Shown one piece after another: positions 63,061 through 64,000 of a stretch of DNA of 64,000 bases. Source of the stretch: Scleromitrula shiraiana (taxonomy: Eukaryota; Ascomycota; Leotiomycetes; Helotiales; Sclerotiniaceae); contig JABELC010000010.1 in NCBI GenBank assembly GCA_028455995.1, positions 558,001 through 622,000 of the forward strand, in the 5' to 3' direction. How positions within the stretch are numbered: position 1 is the first letter of the stretch; every line of letters starts with the position of its first letter. The notes beneath the pieces were generated by a model. It ran no database searches and was not told the DNA's origin. It worked only from the letters and a program-made list of their open reading frames with translations. The translations under genes were made by a program, and so were the position numbers.

Positions 63061-64000
63061 AATCTTTTTAGTTTTTTGTAAAAAAAATGATTCTAACTTT
63101 TATTATAGTCAAAATAACAATTCAATTAATAATAATTATTGGGATATAGATCACAAGGTTACACGTGATAAGCATGTGACCATAATCATATATATATACG
63201 ACTTGACAATCTATACCATAGATAGATTAATAACAAGAATATCAAAATACAAATCATAATATTATAATTATACGATTTAATCGAAATAAAACTACATTAA
63301 TTAATATTATATAGATTAGATATTATAAATATTAAAGCAATATTATAATAGTAAAAATATTTTTGAAAAAATTAGAATTGAATTTGAAATATTAACAAAG
63401 CATTTTAATCAAAAATAATATATAGTACTAAAATAAAATATATAGACGTCAAAACAATACTACAATTTCTATATCTATTATGCATGCTTTTAGCCTAGCT
63501 TCTTTAATTTAATCTTTTAAAAACTTTAATTTCTCAATTTTTACTTTTTCAAAACATCTTTTAGCGATTTCTATAATATTTTTAAACTTTTAAACTTTCA
63601 AAATTTTAATGATAATAAAATTTCTCTTATCATTCTTTTTTTATTTCTCTTTTTTATTCTTTTTATATATTTATTATTTTTGGACTCATAAAGATTATAT
63701 TGAAAAACTTTGATTTTTATTTAAAAATATTATTATTTTTAAATTAATAAAATTTATAAAAATTCAGGAATATCTTTTAAAAATAAATAAACTTTTATTA
63801 TTTTATAATAATCTATTTTCTTTTTTTTTTTTCTTTTTCAATTTTTTTTATATAATAATAAAGAATTTATCCTTTCTGTTAAAATATGATACTCTTTTTT
63901 AATTATCTATATAAATACTTTTACTCAATTTCCTTTTTCAAATCAATATAATAAAAAAAAATCTTTTTCTTCTAGATTATCTTTTTTTAAATCAAAATTT
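63061..64000. other. AT-rich, RIP-like sequence with a short less-mutated island
   Basis: No gene. At about 63,140-63,230 the composition is markedly richer in G and C (AGATCACAAGG, TTACACGTGATAAGCATGTG, ATACGACTTGACAATC) before returning to A+T. This looks like the preserved outer end of another transposon whose body lies to the right, but it matches no element in the window convincingly. Confidence 0.45.

Overview
The window comes from the nuclear genome of a filamentous ascomycete (Pezizomycotina). The evidence is short GT-AG introns with fungal splice and branch signals, a fungal Cdc25-type RasGEF, an Rds1-like ferritin-fold secreted protein, a spherulin-4/GH135-type domain, and very AT-rich blocks that look like repeat-induced point mutation (RIP). 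A helotialean such as the Botrytis/Sclerotinia group would fit, but that is inference.

Layout. (1) 1-42,071 is an AT isochore with no intact gene, made of nested, RIP-degraded transposons. Three direct copies of one LTR retrotransposon family (LTRs about 160 bp) can be recognised: a right-end fragment (A, 1-6150), a copy at 10,944-17,386 (B), and a copy at 23,729-37,096 (C) that keeps its 5-bp target duplication. A full-length LINE on the minus strand (28,651-34,374) sits inside copy C, with a poly(T) start and a 14-bp target duplication. A second, 5'-truncated LINE lies at about 40,064-41,440, followed by a remnant of a terminal-inverted-repeat (TIR) element ending at 42,071. (2) 42,072-61,440 is a gene island of ordinary composition. 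It holds a decayed secreted metallopeptidase/spherulin-4 fusion gene (+), a tRNA-Arg(ACG) gene (-), an Rds1-like ferritin-fold gene (-), a BTB-like gene with a SUMO-interaction-like motif (-), and a five-exon CDC25-type RasGEF with an SH3 domain (-). (3) 61,441-64,000 is a second AT isochore carrying the best-preserved copy of the TIR element: 987 bp, a foldback structure with arms of about 365 bp, and TA duplications.

The island genes do not form an operon or an obvious biosynthetic cluster. The RasGEF would activate Ras upstream of cAMP/MAPK signalling; the other two intact coding genes have no visible link to it. The most unusual items are the metallopeptidase-spherulin-4 fusion pseudogene, the foldback element family with degraded relatives at the isochore edges, and a consistent sparing of element ends from RIP across three transposon classes.
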